A stretch of 64,000 nucleotides of DNA, taken from NCBI RefSeq assembly GCF_009795715.1, contig NZ_WTCR01000003.1, forward strand, positions 124,001 through 188,000. Reading direction: 5' to 3'. This document shows, piece after piece, positions 33,612 to 46,200 of the stretch. A program made the translations under genes and the position numbers. This DNA comes from Labilibaculum euxinicum. GTDB lineage: Bacteria > Bacteroidota > Bacteroidia > Bacteroidales > Marinifilaceae. How positions within the stretch are numbered: the first letter of the stretch is position 1; every line of letters starts with the position of its first letter. The notes under the pieces were generated by a model. The model did not search any database and was not told the origin of the DNA. It worked only from the letters and a program-made list of their open reading frames with translations.

Positions 33612-36600
33612 TTAAAAATTAACATTTAAGCCAAGTGTATATACTGCAGGAATAGGATAGGTTTGTGTATCAATTCCATTTTCTACTTCAGGATTAAATC
33701 CATTGTAGCTAAATACGGTTAAAGGACGATCTGCAGTGAATGAAATTCTAGCATCAGGAACTTTTACACCAAACACTACCTTTTGTTTTAGATTGTAAGC
33801 AACTTGAATGTTTTGGATTCTGAAGTAGGATCCATCTTCGACAAAATAATCACTCATCTTTTGGTTCCAGCCTTTTCTTAATCCTGCAGATGAAGGATAT
33901 TTATTTGATGTTCCCTCACCATGCCAACGATTTTTTGCAAGATCAGCATCCAGGTTTCCATCATTTGTCCAGATTAACTCACCGCGTTTACGATTGAGAA
34001 TTTTGTTTCCTGTCTGTCCTAAAATGTTCATTGTGAATTCCCAGTTTTTGTAAGTTATACCAAGATTTGCACCGTACATGAAATTTGGAAAATAAGAGCC
34101 TAAAACAACTCTGTCGTCATCATCAATTTTTCCATCCTTGTTTTGATCTTTGTATTTTAAATCCCCGGGAGCCAACCCATTTTCCACGGCAACAGGATCA
34201 GCGGCGACTTCAGCCTCATTTTGATAAACACCAACTACCTCACGTCCGAAAAATGCCAATAATGGTTCTCCAACAATTGAACGCTGACGAAATTCTGCTT
34301 GTCCTCCGTCTATATAGGGCTGACCAAACAAATCCCTTACTTCGTTTTTAAGAGTAGAAACGTTTGCTCCAATTGAGTATTTTAAATCTTTCGTAATATT
34401 ATCACTCCAATTCAAAGCCAGCTCGAATCCCGAGTTTCTGATTTCACCAACATTTTTTCTTACAGTACCTCCTATAAGAGGATTGGTAACATCTATAACT
34501 GCATTTTTTGTGTCGCGGATATAATAATCAGCATCTACAGATAGTCTGTTAGCAAGAAGAGTTGTCGTAACACCAAAGTTTGTTTCTTCGGTAACCTCCC
34601 ATTTAAGAGAAGAGTAGGTACTCGAGGTTGTTGTACCGGAAACTAAAACACCATCAATTGCAGTCGTTACTACATTGGTTGAGTTAGCACCATCGCTGGC
34701 CGCGATTTTATTATTTCCCAGTTTACCCCAACTTGCACGAAATTTTAAAAAATCAATAAATTCTACATCCTTCATGAAGTTTTCTTCTGAAATAACCCAA
34801 CCAGCACCAACAGTTGGGAAATAACCCCATTTTTCCTGATACTTTGAGCTGCCATCCGCTCTCATGGTTCCGTAGAGTAAATATTTGTTGTTGAAATTAT
34901 AAGACATTCTTCCAAAATAGGACATACCATACTGTTTTCTTCCGTCATCATTAACACTATCAGATGGTTTACTCTTTGATTTACTAATGTACCAGTTTTC
35001 TTCAAGTCCGGATGGGAAATTTAAACCGGTTGCACTAAGATAATTCCAGGTTTCATCTCTGTAAGATGATCCAGCCATAAGTGTAAAGTTGTGTCCTCCA
35101 AAGCTGTCGGTATATGTTAAAATATTATCCCAGGTTTGGTTTGTTGTAGTTTGAGAGTTTTTTTGAACTGAGTCATCAGTACGCTTAAAATTAGTGCTGA
35201 CAAAATAAGCAAGATCAACAAATCGTCCTTCCTGTGAAGTGAAATCCTGACTGTAAGTTGTTTTGAAATTTAATTTTTTTGGTATAAGGTCCAGTTTAGC
35301 ATAGAAATTTGCAAGTACTTTTTTTGTTCTAATGCGATTTTCACTTAAATCCATCGTTGGAAATGGGTTTTTACCTCCCCGATACCCTAAGTCTTCAGCA
35401 CTCGCATATCTTGTTGGGCTTGCAGCAGTATTTAGTTCATCGTAAGCAGGCATAATTGGTACCGCAAAATAAGCCACATTCCAAGCTGCCGATTCGGGTT
35501 CATATTTGGTCGAATTACTCAATATAATATTGCCACCAATTGTGAACCATTCATTTGCCTGGAAGTCAATTTTTGAACGAAGGTTAAAACGTTCATACTC
35601 ATTCTTCATATTCAAAACACCTTCCTGGGTAAAGAAACTTGTTCCAATTGAGTAAGTCGTATTCTCGTTACCTCCGGATACACTTAAACTATGGTTTTGA
35701 ATAGCTGCAGTGCGCATAATTTCGTCATACCAATCTGTATTTACGTTTGGTACATTTGGATTTATACGACTTCTGCCGTATCGCTGCATCGCATTTAATA
35801 TGAATTGTTCATCTGCCGCCGATCCTGATTCTAAGGCCATATTTGTGTATTGTTCAGCATTAGCCATTTTCAATACATTCTGAGCCACTTGATATCCGTA
35901 ATAGCCATTGTAATTAATTTGGGCTTTTTGATTTCGTTTACCGGATTTGGTTTCAATTAATACAACTCCATTTGCAGCCCGCACTCCATAAATAGCTGCC
36001 GCTGACGCATCTTTAAGTACTGAGGTTGATTCAATATCAGCCGTATTTAAAAAATCGATGTTGTCGTAAAATACTCCATCAACAACATACAAAGGTCCTT
36101 CGTTGCCATGTCCGGGATAAGAACCAATACCACGAAGGCGTATGGTTGGTGATTCACCCGGAGCCCCGGAACTAATAACCTGAAGTCCGGCAACTTTCCC
36201 CTGTAACGATTGCATAACGTTACCAGAAGGAGTTTTAACCAAGTCTTCAGATTTTACAGTGGTTATTGATGACGTTAGATCTTTTACGCTCATCTTTCCG
36301 TATCCAATAACAACAACTTCATCCAGACCTGTGGTAGATTCAAGTAAAGACACATTAATCAAGGTTTGATTATTTACAGGAATTTCCTGAGTTTTCATAC
36401 CTATAAAACTGTAAACGAGTGTAGCATTGCTTAAAGCTTCAATGCTGTAGCTCCCATCAATATCTGTTACGGTTCCAGAAGTGGTTCCTTTAACAAATAC
36501 GGTAACACCAATTAATGGCATTTCAGATTGGTCTGTAACTATACCTGTAATATTAGTACTGCTTTGTGCAAATACAGATATAGAAAACAACAAAAGAATT

Positions 36601-36623
36601 AGGTTAGATAATAGTAATCTCAT
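33612..36623 (-). CDS. SusC/RagA-family TonB-linked outer-membrane transporter
   Basis: A 1003-residue outer-membrane protein. A signal peptide (1-20) is followed by a carboxypeptidase-regulatory-like domain (about 23-95), a TonB-box-like DEVVVIGYG at 101-109, the plug domain with LQGKVAGLQVISSGAPG, and a 22-strand barrel ending in aromatic residues (LNVNF). It imports oligosaccharides captured by the SusD lid using TonB energy. It is the first gene of the minus-strand operon. Confidence 0.95.
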   Translation of the reverse strand: MRLLLSNLILLLFSISVFAQSSTNITGIVTDQSEMPLIGVTVFVKGTTSGTVTDIDGSYSIEALSNATLVYSFIGMKTQEIPVNNQTLINVSLLESTTGLDEVVVIGYGKMSVKDLTSSITTVKSEDLVKTPSGNVMQSLQGKVAGLQVISSGAPGESPTIRLRGIGSYPGHGNEGPLYVVDGVFYDNIDFLNTADIESTSVLKDASAAAIYGVRAANGVVLIETKSGKRNQKAQINYNGYYGYQVAQNVLKMANAEQYTNMALESGSAADEQFILNAMQRYGRSRINPNVPNVNTDWYDEIMRTAAIQNHSLSVSGGNENTTYSIGTSFFTQEGVLNMKNEYERFNLRSKIDFQANEWFTIGGNIILSNSTKYEPESAAWNVAYFAVPIMPAYDELNTAASPTRYASAEDLGYRGGKNPFPTMDLSENRIRTKKVLANFYAKLDLIPKKLNFKTTYSQDFTSQEGRFVDLAYFVSTNFKRTDDSVQKNSQTTTNQTWDNILTYTDSFGGHNFTLMAGSSYRDETWNYLSATGLNFPSGLEENWYISKSKSKPSDSVNDDGRKQYGMSYFGRMSYNFNNKYLLYGTMRADGSSKYQEKWGYFPTVGAGWVISEENFMKDVEFIDFLKFRASWGKLGNNKIAASDGANSTNVVTTAIDGVLVSGTTTSSTYSSLKWEVTEETNFGVTTTLLANRLSVDADYYIRDTKNAVIDVTNPLIGGTVRKNVGEIRNSGFELALNWSDNITKDLKYSIGANVSTLKNEVRDLFGQPYIDGGQAEFRQRSIVGEPLLAFFGREVVGVYQNEAEVAADPVAVENGLAPGDLKYKDQNKDGKIDDDDRVVLGSYFPNFMYGANLGITYKNWEFTMNILGQTGNKILNRKRGELIWTNDGNLDADLAKNRWHGEGTSNKYPSSAGLRKGWNQKMSDYFVEDGSYFRIQNIQVAYNLKQKVVFGVKVPDARISFTADRPLTVFSYNGFNPEVENGIDTQTYPIPAVYTLGLNVNF

Positions 36624-36993
36624 GCTCTTTTATTTTTGATTATTAATAACCTCATAAAGGTCGGCCTATATAGGTGTTTGTTCCAAATTGATTGTGTTTA
36701 TTAAACCTCAACAGAAATGAAAATCAACACAACATTGCCACTACGTATGATTGTTAAGTGTCTTTTAATTAGATGTTTTATCTGTGTTAAAAAATGTGAA
36801 ATATTTTGAGATGATAATGCATTTAAACGATATTTTTATATTTAGGTAGTGAGTATGTTGGGGTGATAATTTAAATTTTAGCTTTGTTAAATATATCATA
36901 ATTGAATTATGAAGGGTTGAAAAGTATTATTTTACGAAATCGTTTTCGGTTTTGTGGCTGTATTTTAAGGTATTGAAAAAATATGATTGTTCA

Positions 36994-37013
36994 GATTTAT
37001 TAATTAATAAATC
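36994..37013. promoter_or_regulatory. Perfect 20-bp palindrome (operator candidate)
   Basis: The arms are GATTTATTAA (36994-37003) and TTAATAAATC (37004-37013), with no centre gap. It lies about 130 bp upstream of the plus-strand -7 box and 370 bp upstream of the susC start. The high AT content makes palindromes more likely by chance. Confidence 0.4.
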
Positions 37014-37144
37014 CAACCGCATTTTTATTTAGTCTGCATTTTAATAAAAATTAAACAAATGAGCAATTTGTTCATATCCTGTTGGTTAGGTGTTTTTTTG
37101 AAGAGCAAAGTGAATCAAGTGACAAAAAGCCAAACTTTAATCGT

Positions 37145-37152
37145 TAAATTTG
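37145..37152 (+). promoter_or_regulatory. Bacteroidota -7 box for the giant adhesin gene
   Basis: TAAATTTG fits TAnnTTTG, about 88 bp before the chosen ATG at 37240. Confidence 0.5.
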
Positions 37153-37239
37153 CGTAATTAAAGTAAAAAAAATAGCCTTTCATCAAAAGGCAGACGCTTG
37201 GAGATTTGGAGTAGATGGTTTTTTAACGAAAGAGTGAAT

Positions 37240-40200
37240 ATGAAAAGATTTCTACAGCTTATTGGTGTTACGATAATTATAGGATTTAGTTATTATTCTG
37301 GAACAGCACAAATTGTACGACCAGTTAATGATACAACTATTTGTGTTGGTGAATCTGTTATTTTAGAAGCACAAACAGGTTCGTATATGTACAATTGGAG
37401 TACAGGACAACTTTCATCTGCAATTAGTGTCTCTCCGGCAGTAACAACCACATACAATCTTCGTGTCTTTGTTCCGGATACAGGAACTGAGTTAATTTCC
37501 AATGGTGAATTTGATCTTGGAAATACTGGCTTTTATAGTGAATATATTTATTGTCCGGATCCTGTTTTGTCTTCAGCTAGTCATTCCGATAATGAATCTT
37601 TGTGGATGGAGGGAAGATATGCTGTTGACAGCAATCCTCAGGCATATCACGCTAATTTTTCTCCTTGCAGCGGACATACAGGAAATAGTCCGGATAAAAT
37701 GCTGATTGTTAATGGTGCTCCTGATGAAGATGTAGTTGTGTGGAGCCAGACCATTACGGTAAATCCGAATCAATATTATGCATTTTCTACTTGGGCTGCA
37801 AATGTTCATCCAACCAATCCGGCTCGATTGGAATTTAAGATTGATGGAGTTTTAATGGGGGATTATATTGAACCTAGTGCTGGATTGACTTGTAACTGGG
37901 AAGAGTTTTACTCTTTGTGGTATTCGGGTACAAAAACATCTATTGAAATATCAATTGTAAATAAAAATTTAATCCGAAGTGGTAACGATTATGCCTTAGA
38001 TGGTATTTCTTTTAATCCTTTGGTTGAAGTGCCGGACGGCAGAACAGTTACAGTAATTGAACCTGCGATGATTGATGCGGGGTCAGATATTACTATATGT
38101 GGTAATGAAACTGCAGGTTTGAGTGCAACAGTTTCCAACCAAACAGGTTTCTTGTGGTCAACTTCGGGTGATGGTACTTTTTCAAATCCTTCAAATATTA
38201 ATTCTAGTTACACTCCGGGAAGTAATGATGCAGCCACTGGCAGTGTAATACTTACAGCGACAGCTAATTCGAATTCTCCTTGCGGAGCTGTCTCTGATTT
38301 TTTAACTCTTAATCTGAATCCTGTTCCAGTTATTGGTTTTGGTGATAATCAGGCATCTTGTGGTGGTGGAAATGTTATTTTAGATGCGGGGAATGCAGGT
38401 TCAATTTATTCTTGGAATACAGGGGAAACTTCCCAAACCATTGAAGTGTCAACAGCCGGAACCTATTCTGTTGAAGTGACAAATTCTTTTAATTGTGTTG
38501 ATACTGATACTGTTTATGTTGGTTTCTATGCAAATCTAACAATTGACTTGGGACCTGACCGTACAGTATGCTCAGGAAATCCAGTGGTTTTAAATGCGGG
38601 AATTTCAGGAGCAACTTATCTATGGAGTACAGGTGAAACAACACAAGAGATTATAGTGTATGGTGATGGTAATTATTCTGTTACTGTCACAAATTCATAT
38701 GGTTGTAATGCAACAGATGATATTAATGTGACTTTGGTTCCACCTCCGGTGGTTGATTTAGGACCTGATCAGGTTTTGAACGCAGGTGACGTAATTCGAT
38801 TGGATGCAGGAAGTCACTTCTTCTATATTTGGGATGATGGATCAAGAAACAGATATCTTGATGTTGATAAGCCAGGTTTGTACGCTGTTCGTGTTTTTGA
38901 TATGAATGGTTGTTCTGCTATGGATATGGTCAATATTACAAGTGCTGCGGGTACTGTGCCTGATGTAACTTTAAATGATACCATTATTTGTAGAGATGAG
39001 TCTGTTGAGCTTTACGCTGGAAATGACTTCTTATTTAATTGGGATGTAGATGGTCTTTCTTCCAGAGTCGTAGTTTCACCAGATTCAACAACAACATACA
39101 ATTTACGTGTGTTCTATATTGATGAGACTTTGGAATTGGTTAATAATGGCGATTTTACTTTAGGGAATATAGGTTTTCAAAGTGACTACTACTATTGTTC
39201 AAGTACTTCAAGTTGGTCGTGTAGAAGCCGTTCAAGTAAATATACGGTTAGTAGTAATACTCGGGCATTTGGATCAGATAAAAGCAGTTGTACAGGTGTT
39301 ACTGGAAATTCTCCCGATAATGTAATGGTTGTTGAAGGTGGATCTGTAAATAATACAGTTTGGGAACAAGATATAAATGTTGATCCGGATAGTTATTATG
39401 TCTTTGCTTTAAATATTACAAATCTTAAGAATGATAGTTTTGATGATTTTGAGCTGGTTGTTAATGGTGTTGTAATCGAAAGCTTTAGTACCAATTCTCC
39501 TTGTAATTGGGATAAATATCAAAGACTGGTTTATTCCGATAGCTCAAGTTCTTTAAATGTTCAAATCAATAATACAAGCACAACGGGTGTTGATAATGCT
39601 TTTGCTTTGGATGGTATTAGTATGTATAAATTATCTGAGATTCCATTAGATGTAACGGTTGAAGTTATTCAGCATGTAGTTGCTGATGCAGGTTCAGATC
39701 TTGCCATTTGTGAATCAGGGACAGCAAGTTTGAGCGGTGTTGTAAGCAATGAATCTTCATTTATCTGGAGAAGTCTAGGGGATGGTTTTTTTGACAATAC
39801 TGGAATTTTGAATCCTACTTATACACCTGGTAGTGCTGATATCTTAAATGGATTTATTGATATAGAGCTAAGTGCGCAACCAATTGTTCCTTGTGTAAAT
39901 CCTGCATTGGATACTGTGAGGGTCGATATTAATAGTAACCTGAATTTGAATTTAGGCTCTGATCAGGATATCTGTCAGGGAAATACAATTAGTTTGGATG
40001 CCGGTTATGTTGGTGCGAGTTATTTATGGAATACAGGCGAAACCACTCAGACTATTACGGTTTCAACTTCTGGGAATTATTCTGTTGTTGTAGCTGATGC
40101 CAACGGCTGTTCAGGCACTGATGATATAAATATTACCGTTCATCCAAATCCAATTGTTGATTTGGGGGCAGACCAAGAGGAGTGTAATGGAAATAACATC

Positions 40201-43200
40201 ATGTTTGACGCAGGTCATCCAGGATCTACATATTTGTGGAGCACAGGCGAAACCTTGCAAGGAATTTTGGTGACCACTTCCGGGAATTATTCTGTTGTGA
40301 TGACTGACGCCAACGGCTGTTCAGCAACAGATGATGCCAATGCAACAATACACCCGAATCCAACCGTCAATTTGGGAGCAGATCAGGAAACCTGTGCCGG
40401 AGGTACAATTACTTTTGATGCAGGCAATGCAGGTTCAACTTATTTATGGAGTACAGGCGAAACCACACAGACAATCACAGTTTCTACTTCAGGAAATTAC
40501 AGCGTAACAGTAACTGACGCTAACGGCTGTTCCGCTACGGATGATGCCAACGCAACGATTCATGCCAACCCAACGATAAACCTTGGGGCAGATCAGGAAA
40601 CCTGTGCCGGTGGAACAATTACTTTTGATGCAGGTAATGCAGGATCAACCTATTTATGGAATACAGGAGAAACCACACAGACGATTACAGTTTCTACTTC
40701 AGGCAATTACAGCGTAACAGTAACTGACGCCAACGGCTGTTCAGCTTTGGATGATGCCAACGCAACGATTCATGCCAATCCAACCGTCAATTTGGGAGCA
40801 GATCAGGAAACCTGTGCCGGAAGCACCATCACATTTGATGCCGGAAATGTTGGTGCCACTTATTTATGGAATACAGGAGAAACCACACAGACGATTTCAG
40901 TTTCCACTTCAGGTAATTACAGTGCAACAGTAACTGATGCCAAGGGCTGTTCCGCTTCGGATGATGCCAACGCAACGATTCATGCCAATCCAACCGTCAA
41001 TTTGGGAGCAGATCAGCAGACTTGCTCAGGAAATACGATCACATTTGATGCAGGCAACGCAGGATCAACTTATTTATGGAGTACCGGCGAAACCACTCAG
41101 ACGATTATAGTTTCAGCGAGTGGCAATTATTCAGTAGTTGTGACTGACGCCAACGGCTGTTCCGCTTCGGATGATGCCAATGCAACAATACACCCGAATC
41201 CAACCGTCAATTTGGGAGCGAATCAGGAAACCTGTGCCGGAGGCACCATCACATTTGATGCAGGCAACGCAGGATCAACTTATTTATGGAATACAGGCGA
41301 AACAACTCAGGGAATAACCGTTTCGACAAGTGGAAACTACAGCGTAACAGTAACTGATGTCAACGGCTGTTCGGCTACAGATGATGCCAACGCAACCATA
41401 CACCTGAATCCAACCGCCAATTTGGGAGTCGATCAGCAAACTTGCTCAGGAAATACGATCACATTTGATGCCGGCAACGCAGGATCAACTTATTTATGGA
41501 GTACCGGTGAAAGTGCACAGACAATCACTGTTTCCACTTCAGGCAATTATTCAGTAACAGTAACTGACGCTAACGGCTGTTCAGCTACAGATGATGCCAA
41601 CGCAAGCATCCATGCAAATCCAGTTGTTGATCTAGGAATTGATCAGGAAACCTGTGCCGGAGGCACCATCACATTTGATGCCGGAAATGCAGGATCAACC
41701 TATTTATGGAGTACCGGAGAAACCACTCAAAGCATTACAGTTTCCACTTCAGGAAATTACAGCGTAACAGTAACTGACGCCAACGGCTGTTCCGCTTCGG
41801 ATGATGCCAACGTAACGATTCATGCCAATCCAATCGTCAATTTGGGAGATGATCAGGAAACCTGTGCCGGAGGCACCATCACTTTTGATGCCGGCAATGT
41901 AGGATCAACCTATTTATGGAATACAGGAGAAACCACACAGACCATCACAGTTTCCACTTCAGGAAACTTCAGTGTAACTGAAACAGATGCCAACGGCTGT
42001 TCGGCAACAGATGATGCTAATGCAACAATACACCCGAATCCAGTTGTTGATTTAGGAATTGATCAGGAAACTTGTGCCGGTGGAACAATTACTTTTGATG
42101 CAGGTAATGCAGGATCAACCTATTTATGGAGTACAGGCGAAACCACTCAGATGATCACAGTTTCCACTTCAGGAAATTACAGCGTAACAGTAACTGATGC
42201 CAACGGCTGTTCAGCTGCGGATGATGCCAATGCAACAATACACCCGAATCCAACAGTCAATTTGGGAGCGGATCAGCAGACTTGTGCCGGTGGAATAATT
42301 ACTTTTGATGCAGGTAATGCAGGATCTACATATTTGTGGAGCACAGGCGAAACCTTGCAAGGAATTTTGGTGACCACTTCCGGGAATTATTCTGTTGTGA
42401 TGACTGACGCCAACGGCTGTTCAGCTACGGATGATGCCAACGCAACCATACATCCGAATCCAATCGTCAATTTGGGAGCGGATCAGGAAACCTGTGCCGG
42501 AAGCACTATCACATTTGATGCCGGAAATATTGGTGCCACTTATTTATGGAGTACCGGCGAAACCACTCAGACGATTACAGTTTCTACTTCAGGAAACTAC
42601 AGTGTAACTGTAACTGACGCCAACGGCTGTTCCGCTTCGGATGATGCCAATGCAACCATCCATACAAATCCAGTTGTTGATTTAGGAATTGATCAGGAAA
42701 CCTGTTCCGGAGGTACAATTACTTTTGATGCCGGAAATATTGGTGCCACTTATTTATGGAATACAGGAGAAATCACACAGACGATTTCAGTTTCCACTTC
42801 AGGAAACTACAGTGTAACTGTAACTGACGCCAACGGCTGTTCCGCTTCGGATGATGCCAATGCAACCATCCATACAAATCCAGTTGTTGATTTAGGAATT
42901 GATCAGGAAACCTGTTCCGGAGGTACAATTACTTTTGATGCCGGAAATATTGGTGCCACTTATTTATGGAATACAGGAGAAATCACACAGACGATTTCAG
43001 TTTCCACTTCAGGAAACTTTAGTGTAACTGTAACAGATGCCAACGGCTGTTCAGCAACAGATGATGTGAATGCTACGATTCATGCAAACCCAACGGTAAA
43101 CCTTGGGGCAGATCAGGAAACCTGTGCCGGAGGTACAATTACTTTTGATGCCGGAAATCTGGGCTCGACTTATTTATGGACTACCGGCGAAACCACTCAG

Positions 43201-46200
43201 ACGATTACAGTTTCAGCGAGTGGCAATTATTCAGTAACTGTAACTGATGCCAACGGCTGTTCAGTAAGTGATGATGCCAACGCAAGCATCCATGCAAATC
43301 CAGTTGTTGATTTAGGAATTGATCAGGAAACCTGTGCCGGAAGCACCATTACATTTGATGCAGGCAATGCAGGATCAACTTATTTATGGTCTACCAGTGA
43401 AACCACACAGACGATTACAGTTTCCACTTCAGGAAATTACAGCGTAACAGTAACTGATGCCAACGGCTGTTCCGCTTTGGATGATGCCAATGCAACAATA
43501 AATCCGAAGCCAACAGTTAATTTGGGAGCAGATCAGGAAACTTGCTCAGGAAATGCGATCACATTTGACCCAAGCAACGCAGGTTCAACCTATTTATGGT
43601 CTACCGGAGAAACAACTCAGGCAATCACTGTTTCGACAAGTGGCAATTATTCAGTAACTGTAACTGACGCCAACGGCTGTTCGGCAACAGATGATGCTAA
43701 TGCAACTATCCATGCAAACCCAACCGTCAATCTGGGAGCAGATCAGGAAACCTGTGCAGGAAACAGCATCACATTTGATGCCGGCAATGCAGGATCAACT
43801 TATTTATGGAGTACGGGAGAAACCACACAGACGATTTCAGTTTCCACTTCAGGTAATTACAGTGTAACAGTAACTGACGCCAACGGCTGTTCGGCTTCGG
43901 ATGATGCCAATGCAACAATACACCCGAATCCAACCGTCAATTTGGGAGCAGATCAGCAAACCTGTTCAGGTGGAACAATTACTTTTGATGCCGGAAATGT
44001 TGGTGTCACTTATTTATGGAGTACAGGTGAAACCACACAGACAATTACAGTTTCAGCGAGTGGCAATTATTCAGTAGTTGTGACTGACGCCAATGGCTGT
44101 TCGGCTTCGGATGATGCCAATGCAACAATACACCCGAATCCAACCGTCAATTTGGGAGCGGATCAGGAAATCTGTGCCGGAGGTACAATTACTTTTGATG
44201 CAGGCAATGCAGGTTCAACTTATTTATGGAGTACCGGCGAAACAACTCAAACCATCAGTGTTTCTACTTCAGGAAATTACAGCGTTACAGTAACTGATGC
44301 CAACGGCTGTTCAGCAACAGATGATGTGAATGCTACGATTCATGCAAACCCAACGGTAAACCTTGGGGCAGATCAGGAAACTTGTTTTGGCAACAGTATC
44401 ACATTTGATGCCGGCAATGCAGGATCAACTTATTTATGGAGTTCGGGAGAAACCATTCAAAGTATTACAGTTTCCACTTCAGGAAATTACAGCGTAACAG
44501 TAACTAATGCCAACGGCTGTTCCGTTGCGGATGATGCCAATGCAAGTATCCATGCCAACCCAACTGTTAATTTGGGAGCAGATCAGCAAACTTGCTCAGG
44601 AAATACGATCACATTTGATGCCGGCAACGCAGGATCAACTTATTTATGGAATACAGGAGAAACCACACAGACAATCACTGTTTCCACTTCAGGCAATTAT
44701 TCAGTAACAGTAACTGACGCTAACGGCTGTTCGGCTTCGGATGATGCCAATGCAACAATACACCCGAATCCAACCGTCAATTTGGGAGTCGATCAGCAGA
44801 CCTGTTCCGGAGGTACAATTACTTTTGATGCAGGCAATGCAGGTTCAACTTATTTATGGAGTACAGGTGAAAGTGCACAGACAATCACTGTTTCCACTTC
44901 AGGCAATTATTCGGTAACAGTAACTGACGCTAACGGCTGTTCCGCTACGGATGATGCCAATGCAACCATCCATACAAATCCAACATTAGATTTGGGAGCG
45001 GATCAAACACATTGCGATGGAGATTTTGTAGTTCTTGATGCGGGAACTCAAATTGGCAGTTATTTATGGTCTACCGGTGAAACTACTCAAACAATTACAG
45101 TATCTGATGCAAATAATTACTTTGTTGATTTTACAGATGCGAACGGATGTGTTGCAACAGATAGTGTTACAGTAAATTTTTACCCGGCTTTTGATTTTAA
45201 TTTATCTTACTCAACAAATTTGGTTTGTTATGGAGATTCAACATATATAGAAGGTCCTGTTCAAACAGGATATTCGTATCAATGGAATAAGGATGGTTCT
45301 CAGCTAGTGGGCGAAGCAAATTATTCAATTAAGGCAGGGGATACCGGATGGTACACTCTAAATATTATAAATGAGAATGGATGTTTAGGTTCCGATAGTG
45401 TACATGTAGAAATAATTCATCTGCCAATTAATTCTCTTCCAAATCAGATTGATATGTGTTTTGGAGAATCTGTGATGTTGGATATAGGTGATGGCGAAAG
45501 CTTTTTATGGAATGATGGAATTACAACTCAGACAAGATTGGCCTACAGTAGTGGTGTTTATTCTGTTGAGGTTCGGGATTTGAATGGGTGTATTGGTTAC
45601 GATTCTGTAAATGTAGTTGTTCATGATCTTCCTATAGTTGATCTGGGGCCTGACTTGTTTATTTGTGCAGGTGAAGAATTGATTATTGAAGCACCTGATG
45701 GATATCATTCAGAATGGATTCCCGGCGGACAAACAAAAGAAATTTATGTATACGAAGAGGGTGAATTTACATTGAAAGCTACTGATGATTTTGGTTGTGT
45801 GGGGAATGATGAAATTAGAATATTTGTTCACGATAATCCGAATGTTTACTTGGGGCGTGATACTACAATTGCTGAAGGAACTACTCTTTTACTAGATGCA
45901 GGCAGTGGGTATGTTCAGTATGAGTGGAACAATCAGGAAAGCTCACAATTTTTAAAAGTGGACCGAGACGGAGAGTACGCTGTGAATGTTGTAGATATGA
46001 ACGGTTGCAGAGGTAATGGGAAAGTGAAAGTAGCTGTAAATCCTGTTCCAAATATAAATTTGGGGGGGAATGCCGGTATTTGTCAGGGAACCTCTCTTAT
46101 GCTTGATCCAGGGCACTGGGAAAGGTATCAATGGAGTACCGGTGAAACAACAAGAACAATTAATGTGAACCAATCGGGCAATTATATCGTAAGTGTTTGG

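Larger units (their letters stand above)
36624..37239. other. Divergent regulatory region between susC and the giant adhesin
   Basis: 616 bp of very AT-rich DNA between oppositely oriented genes. Noted elements: a perfect palindrome of 17 bp at 36896-36912, a perfect 20-bp palindrome at 36994-37013, a -7 box for the plus-strand gene at 37145-37152 and a short leader hairpin GCCTTT/AAAGGC at 37175-37191. For susC a weak minus-strand -7 candidate (one mismatch) is at 36684-36691 with a TTG 17 bp upstream of it. No gene is visible. Confidence 0.6.

Noticed and set aside
37175-37191. Minus-strand terminator from the GCCTTT/AAAGGC stem
   Set aside because: No minus-strand gene ends here; the stem more likely lies in the adhesin leader.
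40751-44707. Extra short proteins in other frames of the 210-bp repeats
   Set aside because: They recur at the repeat period and are shadows of the adhesin frame.
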